Assembly: GCA_030685065.1 (NCBI GenBank)
Contig: JAUXQH010000133.1
Location: 1 to 64,000, forward strand
Reading direction: 5' to 3'
Length of the DNA stretch: 64,000 nt
Origin: Pseudomonadota bacterium
GTDB lineage: Bacteria > Myxococcota_A > UBA796 > SXON01
Part shown: positions 56,352 through 64,000 of the stretch, piece by piece
How the letters are laid out: the number at the start of each line of letters is the position of its first letter
Numbering within the stretch: position 1 is the stretch's first letter
Position numbers and translations under genes: made by a program
Notes under the pieces: model-generated
Seen by the model: only the letters and a program-made list of their open reading frames with translations
Told to the model about the DNA's origin: nothing
The model's database searches: none

Positions 56352-58454
56352 CTACGCGGCGCTAGCACCGTGCACGGCCAACAACGAGCACGAGAGCTCG
56401 GTGACCAACGGATGCGCGCGGACGTCGAACGAGTTCATGGCCAGCCCCCACTCGGGGCCGACGCTCGCGATGACCAGATCGTACCCTCCGGCCGCCGCGA
56501 GGAGCGCCGGGATCGCCGCTTCTCCCGGGCCCTGGGCGAAGAGAGTGAGATGAACCTGTGGATCTCGAGCGAGGCGTTCAGCGACGCGGCGCGCCGCCTC
56601 GGCATGGTCACCGCCGGAGAGGAGCAGCACCCGTCCCGGCCGCACGAACCCGGCGTCATGGAACATGCAGACCGTCTGCCGGGCGCGCTGCGTGATCTCG
56701 AGCAGCGGCCCCCCGAGCCACGCGGTGCCCATCAGCGGGCGGTGCAGGCCGAGCACGACGATGTCGGCCTCCTTCAGGGAGGCGACCGCCACGATGTCGC
56801 GCGCGGGTGCGGACGATGGGAACCCAAAGGCCTCGACCGTCGCACCGAGGCGTCGGGCCTCCTCCGCGAGCAGGTCCGCGGCGCTCTCCAGCGGGGTGTC
56901 CGGCCCCGCCATGACTCCCTCGGGGAACATGGTGGCCTGGTCGTTCATCGGGATCAGACGAAGCGCCCACCCCCGCGCGCCCGGGCCCCTGCACAGCGCC
57001 GCGGTGATCCGCCCGAGGCCCACCGCGCTCTCCGGATGGGCGACACATGCGAGCACGGCGTTGGACTGCGGAGAGGCCTCCGCGGTCTGTGCGAGCACCC
57101 GCTCGGGTGGCTGCAGCCAACCGATGATCGGGGAGGTGACGACGGTGGTGGCCACCGCCATGATCACCAGGATCGTGAAGAGGGTGGGGGAGAGCACGCC
57201 GAGGTCCCTCCCGATGTTCAGGATCACGAGCTCCATCAAGCCGCGGGTGTTCATCAGCACGCCCACCGTCGCGCTCTCGCGCCAGGACAGGCCGCCGAGC
57301 CGAGCCGGAATCGCCGTGCCCGCGAGCTTGCCCACGGTCGCCACGAGCACCACCACGGCGCACCACCCCCACAGGCCGGGGCCGGACAGGAGGCCGATCT
57401 CGGTGCGCAGCCCGGTGAACGCGAAGAACAGCGGGAGGAAGAGGACCACCACGACGTCCTCGACGCGCTCGACGAGCCCCCGCACCACCTGCCCCTGGCG
57501 CGGAACGACCACGCCGAAGAGAAAGGCTCCGAACAACGCGTGGATGCCGATGGCTTCGGCCACCGAGGCGCACACCAGCAGGGCGAGGAAGATCGCCGCG
57601 ACGGCGGTCTGGCCGATGTCTTCGACCGTGCCGTAGCGCGCCGCCACGCGCGCCAGGAGAGGGCGGAGCGCGCCCACCATCACGGCCACGAACCCCAGCG
57701 CGAGGGTCGTTGTCACGAGGCCCATCCCCAGGCTACCGGCGCGCACGATGGCGATGGTGACCGCCAACAGGCACCACGCCGTCACGTCCCCGACCGCCGC
57801 GCACGTGAGCGTGAGCGCGCCGATCGGCGTACGCATCAGGCCGCGCTCGGAGAGGATCCGGGCCAGCACGGGGAAGGCCGTGACGCTCATCGACGCGCCG
57901 AGGAACATGCCGAACGCGATGAACGGCACGCCGGGGTCGGCAAACACCGGGTAGAGGCCGATCGCGAGCAGCCCCCCCAGCAGGAACGGCACGACCATTC
58001 CGAACTGGCTGATCACCAGCGCCAACGAGCCCCGGGCCTTCACCAGCTCGAAGTCGAATTCGAGCCCCACCACGAACATGAAGAGCACGAGGCCCAGCTG
58101 GCTCACGGCCGAGAGCGCGTCCATCCCCTCGGGCGGGAAGACGGCGAGGAGCACGTCCGGCGCGATGGCTCCGAGCCCCGAGGGCCCCAACAGGATGCCG
58201 GCGACGATCTCCGCCACGACGAGCGGCTGCCCGATGCGCCGGAACGCGATGCCCGTCACGCGCGAGACGGCGAGGATCACGGCCATCTGCACGAGCAGCA
58301 AGGCGAGGGCCGAGAGGTGCAGCGCGCCCGTGTCCGACACCGCCAACGGGGCCGCGGAGACGACGGGGTACAGCTGGGCCCCGAACTGCAGGATGCCCCA
58401 TGCGAGGACGGCGAGCACGGACAACCCGATCGCCAAGCGGACGGGGCTGCTCAT
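56352..58454 (-). CDS. CPA2-family cation:proton antiporter with UspA-like C-terminus
   Basis: A 700-aa protein. Residues ~45-430 carry about 12 helices typical of CPA2 (Kef/NapA type): RRIGQPLVVAEIVAGILLGP, GLVLFMFVVGLEFDFELVKA, GASMSVTAFPVLARIL, and LMNTRGLMELVILNIG near the end. The ~250-residue C-terminal part (VLACVAHPESAVGLGRITAA, ADIVVLGLHRPLMGT) resembles two tandem UspA nucleotide-binding domains. Transporters of this layout export Na+ or K+ in exchange for protons and are often regulated by the Usp domains. It is not clearly operonic with neighbours. Confidence 0.9.
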   Translation of the reverse strand: MSSPVRLAIGLSVLAVLAWGILQFGAQLYPVVSAAPLAVSDTGALHLSALALLLVQMAVILAVSRVTGIAFRRIGQPLVVAEIVAGILLGPSGLGAIAPDVLLAVFPPEGMDALSAVSQLGLVLFMFVVGLEFDFELVKARGSLALVISQFGMVVPFLLGGLLAIGLYPVFADPGVPFIAFGMFLGASMSVTAFPVLARILSERGLMRTPIGALTLTCAAVGDVTAWCLLAVTIAIVRAGSLGMGLVTTTLALGFVAVMVGALRPLLARVAARYGTVEDIGQTAVAAIFLALLVCASVAEAIGIHALFGAFLFGVVVPRQGQVVRGLVERVEDVVVVLFLPLFFAFTGLRTEIGLLSGPGLWGWCAVVVLVATVGKLAGTAIPARLGGLSWRESATVGVLMNTRGLMELVILNIGRDLGVLSPTLFTILVIMAVATTVVTSPIIGWLQPPERVLAQTAEASPQSNAVLACVAHPESAVGLGRITAALCRGPGARGWALRLIPMNDQATMFPEGVMAGPDTPLESAADLLAEEARRLGATVEAFGFPSSAPARDIVAVASLKEADIVVLGLHRPLMGTAWLGGPLLEITQRARQTVCMFHDAGFVRPGRVLLLSGGDHAEAARRVAERLARDPQVHLTLFAQGPGEAAIPALLAAAGGYDLVIASVGPEWGLAMNSFDVRAHPLVTELSCSLLAVHGASAA

Positions 58455-58530
58455 GAGGTCGTCACCATCCTGCTCGCGCCGAGGCTATCCCGACGGACGG
58501 GCTCCTGACGCCTCGGCGCCGCGGGGGGCC

Positions 58531-59955
58531 TCAGAGATCGGTCACCGTGCCGGCCGGCCAGTCGATCTCGGCGAAGGGCTTGTACAGATCCTCTTCGTTG
58601 ACGTTGCGCGTGTCGGTCCACTCCAACAGGCCGCCGATGTAGATGTTCATCGTGACGTCGTTGTTGCCGTTGTACACGGAGCCCGGGTAGTCATGGACGT
58701 ACACCGTGAAGGTGCCATTCTCCGGGTCGTCGATGTTGATGTTCTCGGGGCCGGTGCCGGGGATGTCGTCGATGTCGAGGACCGGGTCGTCGTCCGGGTC
58801 GCCACGCACACCCCAGTCGAGGCTGGAGAAGCTGCCCGCGCAGTTGCCGTAGTAGCAGTCCCCGTTGCCGACCAGGGAGCCGCCCGGCTTGAGGAGATGG
58901 AGATCCATGTCGTCGCCGCTGTGGGTCCAGAAGATCTCGATCCAGAGGTCGCCGCCAGGAATGGCCTCGAGCGTGGCGGTGCACGGCTCGGAGCGATCCC
59001 CCAGCTCGTTCGTGACGACGAGCTCGGCGATGTAGGTGCCCGCGAGGTCGGGGGTGAAGTTCGGACGGTTGGCGCCGCCGCTCGGCATCCGGGCGGACGA
59101 CCCGCTCGGGGCCGAGGTCAAGGTCCACGCGTAGTTGGTGATCGCGTACCCGGCCGGATCGTACGAGTCGTTCCCGTACCAGGTCGTGTCCTCGTGAATG
59201 GCCTCGACCGCGTCCGGATTGGCGTAGCACACGGCGATCGGCTGATCGCCCGCGCCCGACCCGGAGAGCTCGGCGAACTTCATGCCGGCGGGATCGTTGC
59301 TGCCGACCTGGAGCTGACCCGACCAGACCTCGCTCGCGTCGGGCGTGAAGGTGACGGTGACCGTGGTCTCGTCACCCGGCTCGATCTCGAGGGGGAGCGA
59401 ATCGGAGATCGTGTAGGTGAACACGGACTCGGTGAGGCTCAGCGCGGTGATCTCGAGGGTGGCGCCGCCGGTGTTGCGGAGCGCGAAGTCGGCCTCGGCG
59501 CTCTCTCCCACGCCCACGTAGCCGTAGTTGTACGTGTCGGGGGTGATCGTCAGCTCGGGGACGAGCCCGCCGCCGTTGAGGGTGACGATGTGCGGGGAGT
59601 CCGCGTCGTCGCTGAAGACCTCGGCGGTGCCGAAGTCCTCTTCTCCCGTCGCGGTGTAGGTGATCACCACGTCCATCGAGTCGTCGACCGCGAGCCCGCC
59701 CGCGGTGAAGCTCGTGAGGGCGAACTCGCCGCCGTCGATGATCACGTCGGTGATGTCGGCGGCCACGGCGCCGATGCTCGTGATGGTGAAGGTCTGCGCG
59801 AGCTCCGCGCCCGATTCCCCTGTGCCGAAGTAGAGGTCCGTGGGATCGACCTCGATCTGCGGGCCGCCGTCCTCGTCGGGCTTGATCGCGCCGATATCGT
59901 AATCGGGGGTGCAGGCCACCACGAACAGAGGGACGAACAGGATCGAGCGACGCAT
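58531..59955 (-). CDS. Exported lipoprotein with choice-of-anchor-D (Ig-like) domains
   Basis: A 474-aa protein. Signal with lipobox FVVAC (Cys 15). Two ASPM/SPD-2-like (choice-of-anchor D) domains at ~35-235 (VDPTDLYFGTGESGAELAQT, TLEITALSLTESVF, PLEIEPGDETTVTVTFTPDA), then a PKD-type domain (~240-330; PNFTPDLAGTYIAELVVTNE) and a C-terminal all-beta module with an aspartate-rich stretch (HSGDDMDLHLLKPGGSLVG, DDPVLDIDDIPGT). Such proteins are common on Myxococcota cell surfaces. ATG 59955 is chosen because GGAGG lies six bases upstream. It diverges from the MopE-repeat gene at 60243. Confidence 0.83.
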   Translation of the reverse strand: MRRSILFVPLFVVACTPDYDIGAIKPDEDGGPQIEVDPTDLYFGTGESGAELAQTFTITSIGAVAADITDVIIDGGEFALTSFTAGGLAVDDSMDVVITYTATGEEDFGTAEVFSDDADSPHIVTLNGGGLVPELTITPDTYNYGYVGVGESAEADFALRNTGGATLEITALSLTESVFTYTISDSLPLEIEPGDETTVTVTFTPDASEVWSGQLQVGSNDPAGMKFAELSGSGAGDQPIAVCYANPDAVEAIHEDTTWYGNDSYDPAGYAITNYAWTLTSAPSGSSARMPSGGANRPNFTPDLAGTYIAELVVTNELGDRSEPCTATLEAIPGGDLWIEIFWTHSGDDMDLHLLKPGGSLVGNGDCYYGNCAGSFSSLDWGVRGDPDDDPVLDIDDIPGTGPENINIDDPENGTFTVYVHDYPGSVYNGNNDVTMNIYIGGLLEWTDTRNVNEEDLYKPFAEIDWPAGTVTDL

Positions 59956-60136
59956 CCAAGCCTCCAGCATTCAATCATCGAGCATGCACAGTCGAACATA
60001 CAGAGCGAGCATACGGAGCGGGCGCAGGGAACGGGGATACCCGACGCGCCGCGCAGCTTAGCATGAGATGTCGGGGCACGAGCCCGTAATGACGCCCCTG
60101 GACAAGCTTTTTGCGGTGGGGCGCGCGCGCCTCAGT

Positions 60137-60154
60137 GGGGCGCGGATGCCCCAC
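60137..60154. repeat. Hairpin repeat GGGGCGCGGAYGCCCCAC, copy 2
   Basis: An 18-base near-copy of 13519-13536 (one difference) in the divergent region 90 bases upstream of the second MopE-repeat gene. It is part of a GTGGGGC-GCGGAT-GCCCCAC hairpin (60135-60154). Confidence 0.5.
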
Positions 60155-60242
60155 CTTCCGGCTCGCGTCGAGGGCGAAGTGCGGCGCTCGCACGGCGCCC
60201 GGGCGGACGGTGGTAGGATGCGGCTGACGCCGAGGTGGCCCC

Positions 60243-61427
60243 ATGCTCCGTTCCATTCTGAAGCTCTCTCCCCTCGCCGTCGTCGCCTGCGCGAGTGACA
60301 TCGGCATCACGAAACAGGCGCAGTGCGATGGGGTCCTCCAGCAGCAGGAGGAGACGGTCGACGCACCGTTCGACGTCGACCAGGACGGAGCTTTCGACGG
60401 CGCGAACCCGGACTGCGCAGCGACCTACGCGGCGGTCGACCTGGACTGCGACGACGCGGATCCGGACATTCGCCCCGGCGTCGTGGAACTCCAGTGCAAC
60501 GGAGTCGACGATGACTGCGCCGCGGAGACCCCGGACGGCGCCGATGTCGACGCCGATGGCTACTCCGCGTGCGAGGACTGCGCCGACGCCGAGCCCGGGG
60601 TGAACCCCGGCACGCTCGAGGTCGCCTGCAACCTGGTCGACGACGACTGCGACGAGGCGACCCCCGACGGAGTGGACGCGGACGGCGATGGCGCCACAGC
60701 TTGCGACGATTGCAACGACTCCGACGCGGCGGTGGACCCAGCGGGGGCCGAGGTGGCGTGTAACGGAGTGGACGATGACTGCGACGAGGCCACCGCCGAC
60801 GGCGCCGATGTCGATGGCGACGGATACTCGGAGTGCGAGGATTGCGCCGACGCCGAGCCCGCGGTGAACCCGGGCACGCTCGAGGTCGCGTGCAACCTGA
60901 TCGATGACGACTGCGACGGGGCGACGCCGGACGGAGTGGACGCCGACGCCGATGGTGCAACAGCTTGCGACGACTGCAACGACGCGAATTCCGCGGTTCG
61001 TCCTGGGGCCATCGAGGTGGCCTGTAACGGAGTGGACGACGATTGTGACCCTGCCACGTTGGACGAGGAGTGCGGCGAGTCCGACTACACGGACACTTGG
61101 AACCTCGACGATGTGATCGAGTATTCGTGCACGTTCGGAGTCGTGACCATCGACTTCGAGCGCGTACTGATCACGGACGCGTATCCGGACGTCACCGTCA
61201 ACGCGCTCGGGAGCGGCGCCCAGCCGGGCGAGATGGATGGCACGTTCTCGTCGAGCACCGAGTTCTCGGCCGAGCAGATCGTGCGAGGGAGCTGCACCGA
61301 GGTCTACGCCTTCGCGGGCACATTTACCTCGATGACGACGTTCGAGGGAACGTTCACGGCCGACTTCGTGGGGAGCGGATGCTTCGATTGCGCGAACCAG
61401 AGCTGGATTGTCACGGGGTCTCGCTAG
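60243..61427 (+). CDS. Lipoprotein with tandem MopE-type Asp-rich repeats
   Basis: A 394-aa protein with lipobox LAVVAC (Cys 16). Residues ~30-275 are Asp/Cys-rich units (VDLDCDDADPDIRPG, VACNGVDDDCDEATADGADV) of the MopE/Metallo-repeat kind, with regular Cys pairs suggesting disulfides and a calcium-binding-like Asp pattern. Four consecutive 44-residue units at 60534-61061 alternate in two types (A-B-A-B), implying a recent 264-bp duplication. The last ~110 residues form a beta-rich domain (WNLDDVIEYSCTFGVVTIDF) with no sortase-type tail. The ATG has no good ribosome site. It is followed at once by the rhodanese gene. Confidence 0.85.
   Translation: MLRSILKLSPLAVVACASDIGITKQAQCDGVLQQQEETVDAPFDVDQDGAFDGANPDCAATYAAVDLDCDDADPDIRPGVVELQCNGVDDDCAAETPDGADVDADGYSACEDCADAEPGVNPGTLEVACNLVDDDCDEATPDGVDADGDGATACDDCNDSDAAVDPAGAEVACNGVDDDCDEATADGADVDGDGYSECEDCADAEPAVNPGTLEVACNLIDDDCDGATPDGVDADADGATACDDCNDANSAVRPGAIEVACNGVDDDCDPATLDEECGESDYTDTWNLDDVIEYSCTFGVVTIDFERVLITDAYPDVTVNALGSGAQPGEMDGTFSSSTEFSAEQIVRGSCTEVYAFAGTFTSMTTFEGTFTADFVGSGCFDCANQSWIVTGSR
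60534..61061 (+). repeat. Two 264-bp A-B repeat pairs in the MopE-repeat gene
   Basis: Units of 132 bases at 60534-60665 (A), 60666-60797 (B), 60798-60929 (A') and 60930-61061 (B'). A and A' encode DGADVDxDGYSxCEDCADAE; B and B' encode DGVDADxDGATACDDCND. A resembles A' more than B, so the pair, not the single unit, was duplicated. Confidence 0.88.
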
Positions 61428-61742
61428 ATGCGCCAGGTGAGCGTGGAAGAGGCGAGGGATCTGTTGGACAGCGCTGCGCCGCCGCTGCTCGTGGACTGCA
61501 GGCAGTCCTGGGAGCACGAGCTCTGCCATCTCCCGGGGGATGTGCTCCTCCCGTTGGACGAGGTGATCGAGCGTGGGCACGAATTGGAGCGCGGCCGTCC
61601 GGTCCTGGTTTATTGTCACGCGGGGGTGCGGTCGATCAACGCGGCCGTGCTGCTCGAGCGTCAGGGCTTCGAGACCATGAGCATGCGCGGAGGCATCGAG
61701 GCGTGGAGCCTGCGAATCGATCCGACGGTGCCGCGGTATTGA
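61428..61742 (+). CDS. Rhodanese-like sulfurtransferase
   Basis: A 104-aa single-domain rhodanese. It has VDCRQSWEHELCHLPG near the start and the active loop VLVYCHAGVRSINAAVLLE with catalytic Cys in CHAGVR, then GGIEAW. Rhodaneses move sulfane sulfur between donor and acceptor. The ATG follows the MopE-gene stop directly (stop TAG, ATG adjacent), so both may share a transcript although their roles seem unrelated. Confidence 0.93.
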   Translation: MRQVSVEEARDLLDSAAPPLLVDCRQSWEHELCHLPGDVLLPLDEVIERGHELERGRPVLVYCHAGVRSINAAVLLERQGFETMSMRGGIEAWSLRIDPTVPRY

Positions 61743-61758
61743 GCTCCGGGGTTCGTTG

Positions 61759-62082
61759 GTGAACGAGAGAGAGGCGGAGGACGCCGTGCTCGCGGCACTG
61801 CGGCCATCCGGCCTGCGGGAGCGGCTTCGTCTCGCGATTGGCGGCGGCTACACCGCGCTCCAGGTGTGGGAGCGGTTGGAGCCCGCGGTGCGCGCGGCCC
61901 TGGTGGATCCCAGGGGCGAGGATGCGACGGTCACCGGGCGGCGTGCCGTCGAGCGTGTGCAGAGGGTCCTGATGGCCCTCGCTGCCACCGGGCGGGTGCG
62001 GCATGCGCGCGTGGGGATGAGCATCACGCTGAACACCAAGGGGCCTCGCGACGTGCTCGTCGACGTATTCCGCGCGACATAG
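61759..62082 (+). CDS. Hypothetical protein, possible winged-helix
   Basis: A 107-aa protein (EREAEDAVLAALRPSGLRER, YTALQVWERLEPAVRAAL, VERVQRVLMALAATGRVRHA). The helix pattern with a late beta-like end (ARVGMSITLNTKG) resembles a small winged helix, but no family is recognised. GTG 61759 or TTG 61756 may start it; no strong ribosome site. It lies 16 bases after the rhodanese stop. Confidence 0.55.
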   Translation: MNEREAEDAVLAALRPSGLRERLRLAIGGGYTALQVWERLEPAVRAALVDPRGEDATVTGRRAVERVQRVLMALAATGRVRHARVGMSITLNTKGPRDVLVDVFRAT

Positions 62083-62128
62083 GTCTTGTCCGCGCGCGCA
62101 TTCGTGTAATGTTGGGCGCGGAGGGTTC

Positions 62129-62371
62129 ATGCACCCACTTGCCGAGGCGCAGGCTGTCGCGCTGATGCTGCAGCATTCGACGGGCTGGATCCACGTATTC
62201 TGTGACGGCTCGTCGCGTTGGTCGACCGCGCCGCCCGATGCCACGTCCTATTGGGACCCAGGGGATGTGCCCGAGCCCGTCGTCTGTCAACGCCGTACGT
62301 ACCAGCAGGCGCGGGGCGCGTTTTCGGCTGCCCTCAAACGGCTGCGGGCGCGGGGAATCCCGGTTGGGTGA
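62129..62371 (+). CDS. Small hypothetical protein
   Basis: An 80-aa protein (AEAQAVALMLQHSTGWIHVF, CDGSSRWSTAPPDATSYWDP). GGAGGG lies about four bases before the ATG. Composition is coding-like and rich in aromatic residues; no family is recognised. Its stop lies 18 bases before the convergent START-like gene stop. Confidence 0.6.
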   Translation: MHPLAEAQAVALMLQHSTGWIHVFCDGSSRWSTAPPDATSYWDPGDVPEPVVCQRRTYQQARGAFSAALKRLRARGIPVG

Positions 62372-62388
62372 GCCTCAGGGCCCGTCCC

Positions 62389-63156
62389 TCAGCGAAAGCA
62401 CGGAATCGGCGCGCCGTCCGCGCCAGGTTGCGCCGCGCACCCGGCCGCGTAGCGGGCGCGCACCTTGACCGCGTTGCGCTCCACTCCCGCGTACAACCCC
62501 GTCATGGACGAGCGCGTGTAGCTGTCCACCGCCCCGTCGGGGATGGCGCCGCCGAGCGTCGCCCGGGCCTGGTAGAGAGCGAGGGTGTTGCCATCCTCGA
62601 GGGGGACGAGCAGCCAGCCGCCCTCGTTGACGCTGACGGTCTCCGAAGCGTCGAAGCGCTCGGTGTCGGTGCGCGCCCGGGCCTCGGAGAGCAGGTCGCC
62701 TCGAAGGGTCCATGCGCGCTCCCACACTCCGGAGGCCGAGGCGAGCCGCGCATTGTTGGTCAGGGAGATCACCCAGTGGCGATCGTTGAGGGGCCATGGA
62801 AGATCCAGGCGTTGGTACAGCCGCTTGGGCGCCGCCCACGCGCCCTGCAACGCGACCTCCGTGAGGCTCTCGATCTCGGCGGAGAGCTGATCATCCGTAA
62901 TCGAGAGCCAGGCCTCCTCCCGCGTCAGGTCGAGCACGCCGACGCCGAGCACGGTCGCGGGATCTCCGGGGAGCGTGCGCCGAGCCACCTTTCCGGCGGC
63001 CACTTCCTCCCACACCTTTCCATCGAATGCGGGCGGGGGGAAGGTGGCTTGCGTGGCCACCGAGGGGGCCACCGCGGCCCACACGGCTGCGAGCGCGGCC
63101 GCCGTCACCGGGGCCACCGCCGCACGTGCGGAGTGGCACGGGCCGAGGGCTCCCAA
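62389..63156 (-). CDS. START/SRPBCC-like lipid- or ligand-binding protein
   Basis: A 255-aa protein with a hydrophobic, signal-like N-terminus (~residues 12-32) and a START-like domain: VAAGKVARRTLPGDPATVLG, QGAWAAPKRLYQRLDLPWPL, NDRHWVISLTNNARL and LLVPLEDGNTLALYQARATL. START domains bind lipids or other hydrophobic ligands in a deep cavity. Function here is unknown. It is probably exported or membrane-attached. Downstream of a beta-propeller gene on the same strand, but a hairpin-rich gap lies between. Confidence 0.72.
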   Translation of the reverse strand: MGALGPCHSARAAVAPVTAAALAAVWAAVAPSVATQATFPPPAFDGKVWEEVAAGKVARRTLPGDPATVLGVGVLDLTREEAWLSITDDQLSAEIESLTEVALQGAWAAPKRLYQRLDLPWPLNDRHWVISLTNNARLASASGVWERAWTLRGDLLSEARARTDTERFDASETVSVNEGGWLLVPLEDGNTLALYQARATLGGAIPDGAVDSYTRSSMTGLYAGVERNAVKVRARYAAGCAAQPGADGAPIPCFR

Positions 63157-63274
63157 CCTCCGTCGGGGGCGGGCGGGCGGGGTCGGGACTTCGCGAGCGC
63201 TTCGGACAGGGGGGCCTCGGGACAGCCTGCTCCTACCACGTTCCTGGGGAGGAAACCGTGGGGCGACAAGCTGA

Positions 63275-63341
63275 AGGGCCCCGCGCCGTCGGTGATCCGA
63301 CGGGCGGGGCCCTGGGTCTGGAACCGGAGGACGTCCTCCGG
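63275..63341. terminator. Two strong hairpins between the propeller gene and START-like gene
   Basis: An imperfect 17-bp stem (63275-63313, loop TGAT, one bulged base) and an 18-base perfect palindrome CCGGAGGAC / GTCCTCCGG (63324-63341) lie just after the propeller gene stop. Neither has a T tract, so termination may depend on Rho or the stems may protect RNA. Confidence 0.65.
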
Positions 63342-63344
63342 AGG

Positions 63345-64000
63345 CTAGTCGAGGCTCAGGTCATCGATGTCCTCGCCCTGGTCGCCCGTCGGACGCCGCG
63401 GCTCATCGCCCCTCGGCTGGGCCTCGACGATGTCGAACCCGTACGTGTCGTACGTCGTCGTGATCGAGATCCCGTGCTCGTCGCCGCTCCACGTGGCGGG
63501 GGCCAGCCCCACCACGAACTCGTCCAGCGGCACGGATCCGAGCACCTCCCCGGTGTCGACGCGGAACGCGAAGGCCTCCGAACCCACGTTGCCGAAGTCG
63601 TAGCCCGTCACCACCAGCACCCCCGGCTCGCCGGCGTTGCCCGGCACGTAGGCCAGGGGACCTCCCACGAAGTACATCTCCGGCTTCTGTTCGGTGCCCT
63701 CCCGCACCCCCTGGTTCTTCCGCACGCTCAGCGCCGCGTCCTCCAGCGACTCCTCCCAGAGCAGCTCGCCGTTCGCACCATCGAGGACCCGGATCTCGCC
63801 CTCCACCGTGGTGAACGCGATGTCACGTTTGTCGTCGCCGTTCACGTCCTCGATCACCTGCCCGAAGAGCGAGCCGGCGAACTCCCCAAACGGCGAGTCC
63901 TCCATGCGGGGTGCGCGCGGATCGGGGGCGCCGGCCATATCCAAGCGCCACCTCTCCTTGCCGTCCCGCGCCTCGAGGACGGTCACGTGCCCGTCCTCCG
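63345..64000 (-). CDS. Beta-propeller (PQQ/FG-GAP-like) protein, 3' end only
   Basis: The 3' end of a larger gene whose 5' end is beyond the window. The visible ~218 residues repeat a propeller-blade pattern: VTVLEARDGKERWRLDMAGA, QVIEDVNGDDKRDIAFTTVE (FG-GAP-like), IRVLDGANGELLWEE. A methionine near 63986 need not be the start; the frame stays open to the edge. It ends in an acidic tail (GEDIDDLSLD). Such proteins are often exported or surface enzymes or binding proteins. Confidence 0.75.
   Translation of the reverse strand, partial: EDGHVTVLEARDGKERWRLDMAGAPDPRAPRMEDSPFGEFAGSLFGQVIEDVNGDDKRDIAFTTVEGEIRVLDGANGELLWEESLEDAALSVRKNQGVREGTEQKPEMYFVGGPLAYVPGNAGEPGVLVVTGYDFGNVGSEAFAFRVDTGEVLGSVPLDEFVVGLAPATWSGDEHGISITTTYDTYGFDIVEAQPRGDEPRRPTGDQGEDIDDLSLD

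Noticed and set aside
60534..61061. CRISPR-like array
   Set aside because: The repeats encode one continuous protein and have no unique spacers.

Overview
The window is a high-GC bacterial chromosome segment with almost every base coding. It most resembles Myxococcota or a related former deltaproteobacterial lineage. Signs of this are lipoproteins with MopE-type Asp-rich calcium-binding-like repeats, choice-of-anchor-D (Ig-like) surface lipoproteins, a C-terminal anchor resembling MYXO-CTERM, a VKOR-DsbA fusion, TadE/TadG-type pseudopilins, frequent GTG starts and very tight translational coupling. MurE carries the DNPR motif of meso-diaminopimelate-adding enzymes and there are Pal-like and CpoB-like lipoproteins, so the cell is Gram-negative with a diaminopimelate peptidoglycan. 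I cannot name a species.

Layout. 1-150: 3' end of a 5S rRNA and its terminator. 0.36-3.2 kb: comM, a DUF3006 protein and recA. 3.3-4.6 kb (minus): dihydroorotase. 4.7-9.6 kb: an alpha/beta-hydrolase-like protein lacking its nucleophile, then a coupled trio of an AGPS-like flavoprotein, an Fe-S protein and a lipid kinase. 10-11.2 kb: HU-type protein and GTP cyclohydrolase II. 11.3-15.5 kb: a large MopE-repeat lipoprotein and three Tad-type pseudopilin genes. 15.5-19 kb (minus): smpB, VKOR-DsbA, prmA, rsmE. 19.2-32.8 kb: the dcw cell wall/division cluster in the order mraZ-rsmH-ftsL-ftsI-murE-mraY-murD-ftsW-murC-murB-like-ftsQ-ftsZ; murF, murG, ddl and ftsA are absent and the murB-like gene looks degenerate. 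33-34 kb: an RCK/TrkA-N membrane protein. 34-44.3 kb: a glycan/envelope region (TPR protein, O-antigen-ligase-like protein, GT4, nucleotidyltransferase-like protein, GT2, two multi-spanning GT-C-like proteins, RNHCP protein, LarA-like protein). 44.4-46 kb: Pal-like and CpoB-like lipoproteins. 46.2-52 kb: rimP-nusA-ylxR/L7Ae fusion-infB-ylxP. 52-55.5 kb: SPOR protein, LysM protein, dprA and a small gene. 55.5-60 kb (minus): a double-HTH protein, a CPA2 antiporter and an Ig-like lipoprotein. 60.2-62.4 kb: a second MopE-repeat lipoprotein, rhodanese and two small genes. 62.4-64 kb (minus): a START-like protein and the 3' end of a beta-propeller/FG-GAP protein.

Most of the content is conserved housekeeping. 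The parts most worth a second look are: two genes (Fe-S protein and rsmE) whose only plausible starts are CTG codons in a four-base CTGA overlap behind good Shine-Dalgarno sequences; the AGPS-like/Fe-S/lipid-kinase operon; the MurB-like protein lacking the FAD and catalytic signatures; a regularly spaced five-unit GAAT(T)CC repeat before ftsZ; a long inverted repeat splitting ftsI from murE; a lipoprotein with an N-terminal lipobox and a C-terminal LPATGC/hydrophobic/RRR tail; and 14-bp tandem repeats that set the reading frame between two polysaccharide genes.
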